From JBPCOB01 sp051000715 (lineage in GTDB: Bacteria; Actinomycetota; Actinomycetes; JALYNC01), in contig JBPCOB010000128.1 in NCBI GenBank assembly GCA_051000715.1, forward strand, positions 1-33,230: a stretch of DNA of 33,230 nucleotides, in the 5' to 3' direction. The translations under genes and the position numbers were made by a program. The notes beneath the pieces were generated by a model. That model saw only the letters and a list, made by a program, of their open reading frames with translations, was not told the DNA's origin and ran no database searches. Positions 8,704 through 16,864 of the stretch are shown here, in pieces; position 1 is the first letter of the stretch; every line of letters starts with the position of its first letter.

Positions 8704-10644
8704 GTGAAACGACTGCTGGCCGGCGGCACGGCCGTCGCCCTGCTGGGTCTGTTGACTTTGGTCAGCGGGTCGCCGGCGAACGGGGCTGAGCAGCGGACTC
8801 TGCAGCGAGCCGTGACCGGCAAGCTGCGACCCGCTGTCATACCGGTGGTACAGAACGGACGCCAGGTAGGCGTACGGCAGGTGCCGTTCCTTTCGAGCGC
8901 GACGCTGAAGGCGGCCGAAGAATCGATGAGCCGTGGCGTCAGCGCGGCAAACGAGCGGGTCGAGGGTGCGGACGCGGCGGTCCCCGCTGTCGGCACCGGC
9001 CGGGCCGACGTCTCGGTGAGCCCGGGATCCCTCGGCTGCCACCAGCGCAACACCGACGGTGACGTCCGGGTGAACCAGGACTGCACCTTCCGTCGACAGG
9101 CTGAGACCGACATCACCTACAACCCGGTCAACCCGAAGAACCTCCTGGCCGGGCAGAACGACAGCCGCGTGGGCTACAACCAGTGCGGCATCGACTACTC
9201 GCTCGACAACGGGGCGACCTGGGGCGACCAGCTACCGCCGTTCCGGCAGAAGGTGAACTACCCGGCAGGTCAGGAGCCGACCTCGAGCGACCCCAACCGG
9301 CACACGATCCTGGGCGGTAACGGCACGTTCCACACTTATGACGCCGGCAGCGACCCGGCGGTCGCCTTCGACTCGAAGGGCCGCGGCTTCTTCAGCTGCG
9401 TCGGCTTCGACGTCGCCAGCAACGCCAGCCTGCTCTACGTGACCACCTCCCCGCGCGGGGCGCAAGGAAGCTACTTCTACAACCTGGGCACGCTCGGAGC
9501 GACGACGGACCGCCGCTTCATCGTGGCGGAGGACAACAGCGCCCGCGTCTTCCACGACAAGGAGTTCATCACCGCGGACGCCAACCCGAGCAGCCCCAAC
9601 CGGGACAACGTCTACGTCACCTGGACGGTCTTCCGGTTCAGCCCGACGTGCCGGGGAGGTTCGGCGGAGGCCTTCGCCTTCTGCCAGTCGCCGATCTACG
9701 GCTCGATGTCGACCGACCACGGCTTCACCTGGTCGACGCCCGAGCAGATCAGTGGCGTCAACCGCAACCTGTGCTTCTTCGGCAACTACTTCGACCGGCG
9801 TGCAAATGCCCACGCCTGCAACAACAGTCAGGGTTCGGACCCGACGGTGCTGCCGAACGGCGACCTCGCGGTGAGCTTCAGCAACGCCAACACCGCGGCC
9901 GGCAACCCCAACATGCAGGTCCTGGCGCTGCACTGCAGCCCGCGCGGCAGCTCTACCTCGGGAACGGCGCACTTCAACTGCGGCGCGCCCAGCAAGGTCG
10001 GCAACCAGCTGACCGCCGCCGCTCCGAAGTGCGACTTCGGTCGCGGGCCCGAGCAGTGCGCTCCTGGCACCTTCGTGCGGGCGCCGTTCGAAACCTCGCC
10101 GCGGATCGCCAGTAACTCCAAGAACGGCAACGTCTTCGTGACCTGGTTCGACTACCGGGGCTCGTTCGTCCAGAACCTCGCCAAGTCGACCGACGGCGGT
10201 CGCACGTGGTCGGGCAGCATCATGGTCGACAAGGACGCCAACAACGACCACTACTTCGGCGCGATCGACGTCGCCGAGGTGGGCAACCTGTCCCAGATCG
10301 GCATCAGCTACTACCGGACCCACCAGGTGCCGAACGAGAACCGGACGCCGAACGGCGGCTTCGCTCCGGGTGACCCCGGCGTCGGCCAGGAGCCCTCGGA
10401 CTACCGGCTCGCCGGCGGCAACGACCTCAGCGCCTCGTCGTACCGCACCGTGGTGGTGTCGCCGGTCTTCCCACCGCCGGACGGAGTCCAGGCCGGGTTC
10501 CTCGGCGACTACAGCGGCCTGACGATCAACCTCGGCACCCAGGCACACCCGTTCTGGTCGGACACCCGCAACCGCAACACCGACCCGAACAACTTCGTGA
10601 GCAGGGACGAGGACGTCTTCACGACCACTCGTCAGCTGCCGTAG
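8704..10644 (+). CDS. Secreted Asp-box (BNR/sialidase-like) beta-propeller protein
   Basis: The 646-aa protein has a signal peptide (MKRLLAGGTAVALLGLL, cleavage near SPANGA at about residue 28), then a short Lys/Arg-containing segment and a large domain. It carries three Asp-box repeats of form S-x-D-x-G-x-T-W: SLDNGATW near residue 166, STDHGFTW near 336 and STDGGRTW near 495, the hallmark of sialidase/BNR beta-propellers. Nine or more cysteines suggest disulfides. The classical sialidase arginine triad is not evident, so an enzymatic call would be unsafe. GTG 8704 sits 5 nt after TGGAGG. The gene stands alone and ends at a strong hairpin. The family covers secreted exo-glycosidases as well as non-catalytic propellers. 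Confidence 0.88.
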   Translation: MKRLLAGGTAVALLGLLTLVSGSPANGAEQRTLQRAVTGKLRPAVIPVVQNGRQVGVRQVPFLSSATLKAAEESMSRGVSAANERVEGADAAVPAVGTGRADVSVSPGSLGCHQRNTDGDVRVNQDCTFRRQAETDITYNPVNPKNLLAGQNDSRVGYNQCGIDYSLDNGATWGDQLPPFRQKVNYPAGQEPTSSDPNRHTILGGNGTFHTYDAGSDPAVAFDSKGRGFFSCVGFDVASNASLLYVTTSPRGAQGSYFYNLGTLGATTDRRFIVAEDNSARVFHDKEFITADANPSSPNRDNVYVTWTVFRFSPTCRGGSAEAFAFCQSPIYGSMSTDHGFTWSTPEQISGVNRNLCFFGNYFDRRANAHACNNSQGSDPTVLPNGDLAVSFSNANTAAGNPNMQVLALHCSPRGSSTSGTAHFNCGAPSKVGNQLTAAAPKCDFGRGPEQCAPGTFVRAPFETSPRIASNSKNGNVFVTWFDYRGSFVQNLAKSTDGGRTWSGSIMVDKDANNDHYFGAIDVAEVGNLSQIGISYYRTHQVPNENRTPNGGFAPGDPGVGQEPSDYRLAGGNDLSASSYRTVVVSPVFPPPDGVQAGFLGDYSGLTINLGTQAHPFWSDTRNRNTDPNNFVSRDEDVFTTTRQLP

Positions 10645-10674
10645 CAGAAGGGAGATCGGGCCGTACTGGCCCCT

Positions 10675-10718
10675 GTACAGGAACGGAGTCGGACGAAAGT
10701 CCGGCTCCGTTCCTGTAC
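10675..10718. terminator. Strong hairpin between convergent genes, likely bidirectional terminator
   Basis: A 20-bp inverted repeat (arms 10675-10694 and 10699-10718) encloses a GAAA tetraloop. The only deviation from perfect pairing is one G-T pair. It lies between the stop of the Asp-box gene (plus) and the stop of pckG (minus). No long T run follows on either side, which is usual for high-GC actinobacteria. Confidence 0.85.
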
Positions 10719-10758
10719 GCGCTCAGTTGAGCCGGCCGGTCGACGGCCGGGGCGGCGG

Positions 10759-12576
10759 TCAGCCGCCGAGGCGCTCGACCAGCCGCTGATGCTCGTCCCA
10801 CAGCTCTGCTGGCAGCTGGTCGCCGAACTTCTCGTAGTCGGGGACCATCCGCCCGGCCTCCTCGCGCCAGACCCCGGGATCGACGCTGAGCAGCAGGTCG
10901 AGTTGGTCCTCGGTGAGGTCGAGACCGTCCGTGTCCAGAGCGTCCGGAGTCGGCAGTCGCCCGATCGGGGTCTCCTGCGCCGCCGCGGCGCCATCCAGCC
11001 GCCGCGAGATCCACTCGAGCACCCGGCTGTTCTCGCCGAATCCCGGCCACACGTACTTGCCGGCGGCGTCCTTGCGGAACCAGTTCACCCAGTACAAGCG
11101 CGGTAGCTTCTCGGCGTCGGCGTCGCGGCCGATGCGCAGCCAGTGGGCGAAGTAGTCGCCCATGTTGTACCCGCAGAAGGGCAGCATCGCGAACGGGTCG
11201 CGGCGGAGCTCGCCCACTTTGTTCTCCGCCGCCGCGGTGCCCTCGGAGGCGACGTTGGACGCGAGGAAGACGCCGTGCTGCCAGTCGAAGGACTCGGTGA
11301 CCAGCGGTACGGCGCTCGCCCGCCGGCCGCCGAAGAGGATGGCCGAGATCGGCACGCCCCGGGGGTCCTCCCACTCGGGCGCGATCGCCGGGCACTGCCC
11401 GGCCGGAGCGGTGAACCGGGCGTTGGGGTGGGCGGCCGGCTCGGGCGAGTCCGGCGTCCAGTCCCGGCCCTTCCAGTCGGTCAGGTGCGCCGGGGGCGTG
11501 TCGGTGAGCCCCTCCCACCAGACGTCGCCGTCGTCGGTGAGCGCGACGTTGGTGAACAGGCTGTTGCCCCACAGGGTTGCGATGGCACTGGGGTTCGTCG
11601 ACTCCCCGGTGCCCGGCGCGACGCCGAAGAAGCCGGCCTCGGGGTTGATGGCGTAGAGCCGGCCGTCGTCGCCGAAGCGCATCCAGCAGATGTCGTCCCC
11701 GACCGTCTCGGCCGTCCAGCCCGGGACGGTGGGCTGGAGCATCGCCAGGTTGGTCTTGCCGCAGGCGCTCGGGAAGGCGGCGGCCAGGTAGCGCGAGGCA
11801 CCCTCGGGCGAGGTCAGCTTGAGGATGAGCATGTGCTCGGCGAGCCAGCCCTCGTCGCGCGCCATCACGCTGGCGACCCGCAGCGCATAGCACTTCTTGC
11901 CGAGCAGCGCGTTGCCGCCGTAGCCCGACCCGAAGGACCAGATCTCGCGGGTTTCGGGGAAGTGGGTGATGTACTTCGTGTCGTTGCACGGCCAGGCGAC
12001 ATCGGCCTCGCCCGGCCCCAGCGGCTTGCCGACCGAGTGCACGGCCGGGACGAAGAAGGTGTCCTCGGTCATCAGGTCAAGGGCGGCCTTGCCCATCCGG
12101 GTCATGATCCGCATGTTGACGACGACGTACGCCGAGTCGGTGATCTCGATGCCGAGCTGGCTGATGGGCGAGCCGAGCGGCCCCATCGAGAACGGGACGA
12201 CGTACATCGTCCGGCCGCGCATGCAACCGTCGAAGAGCCCCTTGAGGGTGGCCCGCATCTCGGCCGGGTCCATCCAGTTGTTCGTCGGGCCGGCGTCCTG
12301 CTCGCGCTCGGAGCAGATGAAAGTGCGGCTCTCGACCCGGGCGACATCGCTCGGGTCGGACGCGGCGTAGAAGCTGTTCGGCCGCTTGTCCGGGTTGAGC
12401 CGGCGCATCGTGCCCTGCGCCACCAGCATCGAGGTGAGGCGTTCCCACTCCTCGTCAGAACCGTCGCACCACTCGACCCGGTCCGGCTGCGTCAGCTCGG
12501 CGATCTCGCTTACCCAGCCGACGAGCTCGGCGTTCGTTGTCAGGGTGGACTCCAGGCCGGAGATCGTCGTCGTCAC
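10759..12576 (-). CDS. pckG: Phosphoenolpyruvate carboxykinase (GTP)
   Basis: Converts oxaloacetate and GTP to phosphoenolpyruvate, CO2 and GDP, the entry step of gluconeogenesis from TCA intermediates. The 605-aa length is normal for the GTP class. The kinase-1 P-loop AFPSACGKTNLAM (residues 267-279) carries the reactive cysteine (Cys271) specific to the GTP form. Other family blocks are SFGSGYGGNALLGKKCYALR, the GDDICWMRFG metal site, and GGRRASAVPLV near residue 415. GTG 12576 is preceded by GAGGAGC. A TAAGAT box (12658-12663) could serve as -10. The upstream alcohol dehydrogenase is on the same strand, 114 nt away, so independent transcription is likely. Confidence 0.97.
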   Translation of the reverse strand: MTTTISGLESTLTTNAELVGWVSEIAELTQPDRVEWCDGSDEEWERLTSMLVAQGTMRRLNPDKRPNSFYAASDPSDVARVESRTFICSEREQDAGPTNNWMDPAEMRATLKGLFDGCMRGRTMYVVPFSMGPLGSPISQLGIEITDSAYVVVNMRIMTRMGKAALDLMTEDTFFVPAVHSVGKPLGPGEADVAWPCNDTKYITHFPETREIWSFGSGYGGNALLGKKCYALRVASVMARDEGWLAEHMLILKLTSPEGASRYLAAAFPSACGKTNLAMLQPTVPGWTAETVGDDICWMRFGDDGRLYAINPEAGFFGVAPGTGESTNPSAIATLWGNSLFTNVALTDDGDVWWEGLTDTPPAHLTDWKGRDWTPDSPEPAAHPNARFTAPAGQCPAIAPEWEDPRGVPISAILFGGRRASAVPLVTESFDWQHGVFLASNVASEGTAAAENKVGELRRDPFAMLPFCGYNMGDYFAHWLRIGRDADAEKLPRLYWVNWFRKDAAGKYVWPGFGENSRVLEWISRRLDGAAAAQETPIGRLPTPDALDTDGLDLTEDQLDLLLSVDPGVWREEAGRMVPDYEKFGDQLPAELWDEHQRLVERLGG

Positions 12577-12657
12577 GGTCGCTCCTCGGTGCCGGCGTTC
12601 GCCGAAAGGTCGGCCCGCTACGCCGCCAGCAGTCGCGAGCGGCCGGGAAAGTCGCCC

Positions 12658-12663
12658 ATCTTA
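12658..12663 (-). promoter_or_regulatory. Candidate -10 box for pckG
   Basis: Minus-strand TAAGAT fits TANNNT and lies about 80 nt upstream of the pckG start, in the 114-nt gap after the alcohol dehydrogenase gene. No convincing -35 hexamer is seen at 17-18 nt, so this is tentative. Confidence 0.3.
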
Positions 12664-12690
12664 CCGGACCCCTCCGTGGCTAACGGCTGG

Positions 12691-13731
12691 TCAGGGCCGC
12701 ACCATCACCTTGATCGCTCGGCGCGAGTCCATCGCGGCGTACCCCTCGGGGACGCCATCGAGGTCGACGGTCAGATCGAGCACCGGTGACGGGTCGAGCT
12801 TGCCGGCCAGCACGTCGGCGAGCAGCTCGTCGATGTAGGCCCGCACCGGGGCCACCCCGCCACGGACGCCGAGGTTGCGGCCGAACATGTCGCGGATGTC
12901 GAGCGAGTCGACCAGCTGCGGTACGCCGACGAACCCGACCGTGCCGCCGTCGCGCGTGATCGAGGTCGCCGTGCCGAACGAATCCTGGGTGCCCACGCAC
13001 TCGAGGACCGCGTGCGCCCCGTGCCCGCCGGTCAGCTCGCGGACCGCGGCGATCGCCTCCTCGCCCCGCTCCGGCACAACGTCGGTGGCGCCGAAGCGGC
13101 GGGCGATCGACGTACGGTCCTCGTGCCGGCCGAGCACGATGACCCGCTCCGCGCCCAGCCGGGCGGCCGCCAGGACGCCGCACAGGCCGACCGCACCGTC
13201 GCCGACCACGGCCACCGTCATCCCGGCCCGTACGCCGGCACAGACCGCGGCGTGGTGCCCGGTTGCCATCACGTCGGTCAGCGGCAGCACCGCGGGCAGC
13301 CGCTCGTCGTCGTCGTCGGTGAAGTCCGGCGGAAGCGCCACCAGGGTGCCGTCGGCCAGCGGCACCCGGACCGCCTCGCCCTGCCCACCGTCGGTGTCGG
13401 CGCCCCAGTAGAGCCCGTTGACACACGAGGTCTGCAGGCCCTCCCGGCAGAACTCACAGCTGCCGTCGGAGATGGCAAAGGGAGCCAGGACGAGATCGCC
13501 CGGCCGGACGCTGCGCACCTCCGACCCGACCGACGCCACCCGGCCGAGCAGCTCGTGGCCGATCCGGGTGCCCGGCTCCTTGCTGCCGACACCGCGGTAG
13601 GGCCACAGGTCGCTGCCGCAGATGCAGGCGTGGGTGATCTGGACCAGCGCGTCGGTCGGCGCCTCTACCCCCGGGTCGGGCACGTCCTCGATGCGGACGT
13701 CGCCGACCCCGTGAAAAACCGCTGCGCGCAC
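12691..13731 (-). CDS. Zinc-dependent alcohol dehydrogenase family protein (MDR)
   Basis: Medium-chain NAD(P)-dependent dehydrogenase of 346 aa. Catalytic-zinc ligands are in CICGSDLWPY (Cys of CGSD) and GHELLG. The structural-zinc lobe SDGSCEFCREGLQTSC shows three cysteines with an Asp/Ser-rich entry, a variant of the usual four-Cys site. The Rossmann segment is VAVVGDGAVGLCGVLAA, and an ECVGTQDSF strand follows. Substrate cannot be set from sequence. The chosen start is GTG 13731, giving MRAAVFHGVGDVRIEDV, the usual family opening; it lies 2 nt after the stop of the upstream lipoprotein gene, so the two are probably one transcript. The longer open frame to 14112 is an artefact of high GC. 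Confidence 0.92.
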   Translation of the reverse strand: MRAAVFHGVGDVRIEDVPDPGVEAPTDALVQITHACICGSDLWPYRGVGSKEPGTRIGHELLGRVASVGSEVRSVRPGDLVLAPFAISDGSCEFCREGLQTSCVNGLYWGADTDGGQGEAVRVPLADGTLVALPPDFTDDDDERLPAVLPLTDVMATGHHAAVCAGVRAGMTVAVVGDGAVGLCGVLAAARLGAERVIVLGRHEDRTSIARRFGATDVVPERGEEAIAAVRELTGGHGAHAVLECVGTQDSFGTATSITRDGGTVGFVGVPQLVDSLDIRDMFGRNLGVRGGVAPVRAYIDELLADVLAGKLDPSPVLDLTVDLDGVPEGYAAMDSRRAIKVMVRP

Positions 13732-13733
13732 GG

Positions 13734-14699
13734 CTACTGGTAGCTGAACAGGTCGGGGCTCGGGTTCAACGCGATTGCCTCCTTGGGCGAGAACCGGTTG
13801 ATGTCTTCGTCGTAGAAGAGCTTGAGGCCGTTGTAGAACGGCGGTCGGACGTGCAGGGCGGCGTACTTCATGAGCTTGGCGTCCCGGCTGCCGAAGCCGT
13901 CGATGTGGAAGACCACCGCGAGCCCGGGCCGCCCAACCACCGCTGACTTGTGTCCGACCATGGCGTAGGTGAACTGGTGGATCACGAAGAGCTTCTGCGG
14001 CAGTCTCTTGCGGGCGACGATCCCGGCCAGGTAGGCCGAGACGGAGTTGATCTCGGCCGCGTCCGCCGACCCGATGACCTTGCCCGGGATCTGACCCGGG
14101 CCCATGTGCCACTCCGAGTCGAGCGCCAGCCCGACATCGGGCTGCTCGAGGAACTTCTCGTACAGACGCGCCTGGGACAGGAAGTCCGAGCGCCCCGGCT
14201 GCAGGTCCAGAATGAGCAACCCCTTGATCTTGCGCACCTCGGTCAGGTATCGCTGGACGTCCGCTGCTGCGGTGGGCTCGCTGTAGTCCCCGTCGTCGCC
14301 GGCGTGCGCCTGGGCCACAGTCGTGATCAGCTCGAAGGCCGGCAGCACCGGCCTGGTGCTAGTCGCGAACGGCGCGGCGGCCTTGACCAGCCGCGCTCCG
14401 GCCGATGCCGGCGTGCCCTCGCCCAGAACACCGAGGGCGGCGACTCCTGCCCCGCCGTAGTAGCACACCACCCGGTACTTCGGGAAGATCGTCCGCCCCC
14501 CGACCGGGAGCTGGGCCGGCGCCACCGGGCTGGGGCTGGCGCTCGCCCCGGATGACGGGCTGCTCGATGCGCCGGGCACGCCCGAGCCCTCGGCCTGCAC
14601 CCGGCTTACGCCCCGGCCGCCGCCTGAGCAGCCGGCCAGCGCCGTGGCACCGGCCAACACCAGCAGTACGGCGGCGGCGCGGGCAGGAGTCGCTGACAT
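13734..14699 (-). CDS. Putative lipoprotein of unknown function, possible TIM-barrel-like
   Basis: A 321-aa product with a lipoprotein signal peptide: MSATPARAAAVLLVLAGATALAGC, lipobox ALAGC, Cys24. A Ser/Pro/Gly-rich linker follows to about residue 65, then a globular domain. The latter has repeated beta-strand-like stretches (VVCYYGGAG, VLPAFELITTVA, GLLILDLQPG, VGLALDSEWHM, KLFVIHQFTYAMV, GLAVVFHIDGFG) ending in acidic or aromatic residues. This spacing is reminiscent of TIM-barrel glycosidase folds, but I cannot name a family. ATG 14699 has GGAG 7 nt upstream; two further in-frame ATGs (14717, 14750) would add a non-hydrophobic extension. It would sit on the outer face of the membrane. 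It precedes the alcohol dehydrogenase by 2 nt. Confidence 0.8.
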   Translation of the reverse strand: MSATPARAAAVLLVLAGATALAGCSGGGRGVSRVQAEGSGVPGASSSPSSGASASPSPVAPAQLPVGGRTIFPKYRVVCYYGGAGVAALGVLGEGTPASAGARLVKAAAPFATSTRPVLPAFELITTVAQAHAGDDGDYSEPTAAADVQRYLTEVRKIKGLLILDLQPGRSDFLSQARLYEKFLEQPDVGLALDSEWHMGPGQIPGKVIGSADAAEINSVSAYLAGIVARKRLPQKLFVIHQFTYAMVGHKSAVVGRPGLAVVFHIDGFGSRDAKLMKYAALHVRPPFYNGLKLFYDEDINRFSPKEAIALNPSPDLFSYQ

Positions 14700-14774
14700 G
14701 AACACGCTCCGTGGCATGTCGACGACGCTGCCCCCTGTCGGGCGGTTCACGCGTGCGACGCGCCGAAAGAACGC

Positions 14775-15350
14775 TCAGCCGGACAGATCCGGGCCGCTGG
14801 CGCGGGCCCGCTCCACCTCCACCAGCGCGTCCCGCAGGCCGGTGATCCAGTCATTCTGCTTCTGCCCGACCAGCCGGACACACCAGGCGAGCGCCTCACT
14901 GCGGCTGCGGGCAACGCCGGCGTCCACCAGCGTGTCGAGCACCTGCCGCTCAGGCTGGCGCAGCCGGGTCATCACCGGAACGCTGATCGTCGTGAACAGC
15001 TCCTGGCGGCCGGCGGTCTTCGCGCCCCAGGCCACCGTGCGCCCATACCGGTGCTCTGCCTCGCGGGCGATCTCCATCCGCCGCTCGCGGGTCTCCTCCC
15101 GGAATCTCTTGATCCTTCCAGCCGCGGCGGCGGCTTGAGCCGCCTCGTCACCTTCGAGGGTCGGCGCGGCCAGGGCCCCGACCACGACGATCTCGTCGCG
15201 GTCGATGGTCACCTTTGGCGCACCCTCGAACCACTCGTCCGGCAACCGCCCGGCCAGCCAGCTGGTCGCGTCGTCCGCCGGCGGCAGGTCCCCCTGACCA
15301 CCCCAGCGGCTGCTGCGGTGGCGGTCCCTTACACCTCGTTCGTGCCTCAT
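14775..15350 (-). CDS. Conserved hypothetical protein with ribbon-helix-helix-like C-terminus
   Basis: The 191-aa product has a basic N-terminus, a central block (WLAGRLPDEWFEGAPKVTID, then EIVVVGAL), a charged helical stretch with many Arg/Glu (GRIKRFREETRERRMEIARE, AEHRYGR) and a C-terminal region (TISVPVMTRLRQPERQVLD, TLVDAGVARSRSEALAWCVR) that looks like an RHH helix pair. I have seen this arrangement in actinobacterial conserved hypotheticals but cannot assign a function; a DNA-binding role is inference. ATG 15350 has GAGGAG 7 nt upstream. Three TGTAA repeats stand just before that ribosome site, which would suit autoregulation. It is divergent from the Rieske oxygenase gene, sharing about 100 nt of upstream DNA. 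Confidence 0.75.
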   Translation of the reverse strand: MRHERGVRDRHRSSRWGGQGDLPPADDATSWLAGRLPDEWFEGAPKVTIDRDEIVVVGALAAPTLEGDEAAQAAAAAGRIKRFREETRERRMEIAREAEHRYGRTVAWGAKTAGRQELFTTISVPVMTRLRQPERQVLDTLVDAGVARSRSEALAWCVRLVGQKQNDWITGLRDALVEVERARASGPDLSG

Positions 15351-15371
15351 CGATTCACTCCTCGTCTCTCC

Positions 15372-15393
15372 TTACAGTGGTTACAGCGTTACA
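15372..15393 (-). promoter_or_regulatory. Triple TGTAA repeat, candidate operator
   Basis: On the minus strand the sequence carries TGTAA three times (plus-strand TTACA at 15372, 15381 and 15389) at 9- and 8-nt spacing, immediately upstream of the ribosome site of the RHH-like gene and inside the divergent promoter region shared with the Rieske oxygenase. Tandem half-sites at this spacing are typical of RHH-type operators. Binding is inferred, not shown. Confidence 0.45.
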
Positions 15394-15443
15394 TGCCTTC
15401 GCGCAGGATGCAAGAGGCCGCGTCACGTTCGCGCCGCGCCGGC

Positions 15444-15449
15444 TAGGCT
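15444..15449 (+). promoter_or_regulatory. Candidate -10 box of leaderless Rieske oxygenase gene
   Basis: TAGGCT fits TANNNT and ends 7 nt before the ATG at 15457, with no ribosome site between. This is the same layout as at fumC. The -35 region is not recognisable. Confidence 0.45.
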
Positions 15450-15456
15450 GTCGATC

Positions 15457-16614
15457 ATGCCGGCGCTGGACCAGAGAAGGCACCGAGGCGCCGCCCCGGT
15501 GCCCGTCGAGGAGCTCACCCATGTGGTGCGGCCGGTCAGCTTGAGCCGAATGCTGCCGGCGACCGCGTACACCAGCCAGGACGTCCTGGCTTGGGAGCTG
15601 GAGCACTTCTTCGCCCGGTCATGGACCTGCGTCGGACGGACCGAGGAGATGGCCGTCGGCGACCAGCGAGGCGTCCGTGCCGGCAACGTCGGCGTCCTGG
15701 TGACCCGCGGCACCGACGGGCGGTTGCGGGCGTTCGCCAACCTCTGCCGGCACCGCGGCCACGAGCTGTTGCCGGCGGGCGATTCGGCCACCGGCCGCGC
15801 GGTGACGTGTCCGTACCATGCCTGGAGCTACCGGCTGGACGGCTCGCTGCTGGCGGCGCCCGGCTTTGCCGACGGCTTCGCTGCCGGCGAACACTCGCTG
15901 GTTGCGCTTCCGGTCCAGGAGTGGCACGGCTGGGTCTTCGTCCACGGGTTCGGCGAGGCGCCCCCCTTCGCCGAGCACATCGGAGCGCTGGACGCCGTCG
16001 TGGCGCCGTACGCGCCGGAGCGGCTGGTCGGTCGGGCCCGGCACGAGTACGTCGTCGCCGCCAACTGGAAGGTCATCTGCGAGAACTACCACGAGTGCTA
16101 CCACTGCCCGCTCATCCATCCGGAGCTCTGCCGGGTGAGCCCGCCGGACAGCGGAGTCAATTTCGACCAGCCGGGAGCCTGGGTCGGCGGCGTGATGGAC
16201 CTGGCCGACGGCGCCGCCACCATGTCGCTCGACGGCCGCAGCGGTGGCCGCCCGCTCCCCGGACTGGCCGGGCGCCAGCTGCGCACGGTGACCTATGTGG
16301 GGCTGTTCCCCAACCTGCTGCTCAGCCTGCACCCCGACTACGGGCTCACCCACCTGCTCGAGCCGCTAGCGCCGGGCCGGACCAGGGTGACCTGCGACTG
16401 GTACTTCGCGCCCGAGGCCGTCACCGGCGTGGGCTTCGATCCGGCGTACGCCGTCGATTTCTGGGACCGCACGAACCGCCAGGACTGGGCCGCCTGCGAG
16501 TCGGTCCAGCGCGGGATCGCCTCGCCACACTTCCGCCCGGGCCCGCTGGCGCCGAACGAGGACGCCGTCCGCCGGTTCGTCGCGATGGTGGCGCGCGGCT
16601 ACCTGGCCGGGTGA
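15457..16614 (+). CDS. Rieske non-heme iron oxygenase, alpha (catalytic) subunit
   Basis: Ring-hydroxylating/demethylating oxygenase component of 385 aa. The Rieske [2Fe-2S] site is Cys97-x-His99 and Cys118-x2-His121 (CRHRGHE, CPYHAW). The mononuclear iron site follows in NYHECYHCPLIHPELC, with His216 and His221 as ligands. The pattern resembles glycine-betaine/choline-type Rieske monooxygenases rather than classical arene dioxygenases, but substrate is uncertain. No ferredoxin or reductase gene is adjacent, so electrons must come from elsewhere. The start ATG 15457 is probably leaderless. It is divergent from the RHH-like gene, and a GATase1-AraC regulator lies downstream on the same strand, an architecture known to control betaine/carnitine genes. 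Confidence 0.93.
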   Translation: MPALDQRRHRGAAPVPVEELTHVVRPVSLSRMLPATAYTSQDVLAWELEHFFARSWTCVGRTEEMAVGDQRGVRAGNVGVLVTRGTDGRLRAFANLCRHRGHELLPAGDSATGRAVTCPYHAWSYRLDGSLLAAPGFADGFAAGEHSLVALPVQEWHGWVFVHGFGEAPPFAEHIGALDAVVAPYAPERLVGRARHEYVVAANWKVICENYHECYHCPLIHPELCRVSPPDSGVNFDQPGAWVGGVMDLADGAATMSLDGRSGGRPLPGLAGRQLRTVTYVGLFPNLLLSLHPDYGLTHLLEPLAPGRTRVTCDWYFAPEAVTGVGFDPAYAVDFWDRTNRQDWAACESVQRGIASPHFRPGPLAPNEDAVRRFVAMVARGYLAG

Positions 16615-16657
16615 TGCGGCAGGTGTCGCCTGCGCACCTATCTGGTCGCCACCCGGG

Positions 16658-16783
16658 TCAGCGGTGGAAGGGGCCGGCCGGCTCCCACGGCTGCCAGTCG
16701 CGGCCATCCCGCGAGTCGGCGCCGTAGCGGGGCGCGAGCAGGGCGGTGAGGAGCAAGATCGTCAGGATCAGCACGGCTGCCAT
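16658..16783 (-). CDS. 41-aa single-pass membrane peptide
   Basis: Short minus-strand ORF encoding MAAVLILTILLLTALLAP followed by RYGADSRDGRDWQPWEPAG and PFHR. It has one N-terminal hydrophobic segment (residues 2-17) and a polar, Trp/Arg/Asp-containing tail with a YGADSRD block of a kind I recall from other short actinobacterial membrane proteins. It lies antisense in the gap between the Rieske oxygenase and the AraC regulator. The ribosome site is weak (a GGGGG run about 12 nt upstream), so the evidence is composition and the membrane segment. Function unknown. Confidence 0.6.
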   Translation of the reverse strand: MAAVLILTILLLTALLAPRYGADSRDGRDWQPWEPAGPFHR

Positions 16784-16864
16784 GTCTTTATGGTGACCCC
16801 CGCTGGCAGAGCGCTCCAGTGGCAGGACTGCCGGCCTCCGACGCTTTCCTGCCATACTGCCGCC

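Noticed and set aside
10619..11989. A 456-codon minus-strand frame inside pckG
   Set aside because: Shadow frame within a gene with full PEP carboxykinase motifs; composition is almost wholly Arg, Ala, Gly and Pro.
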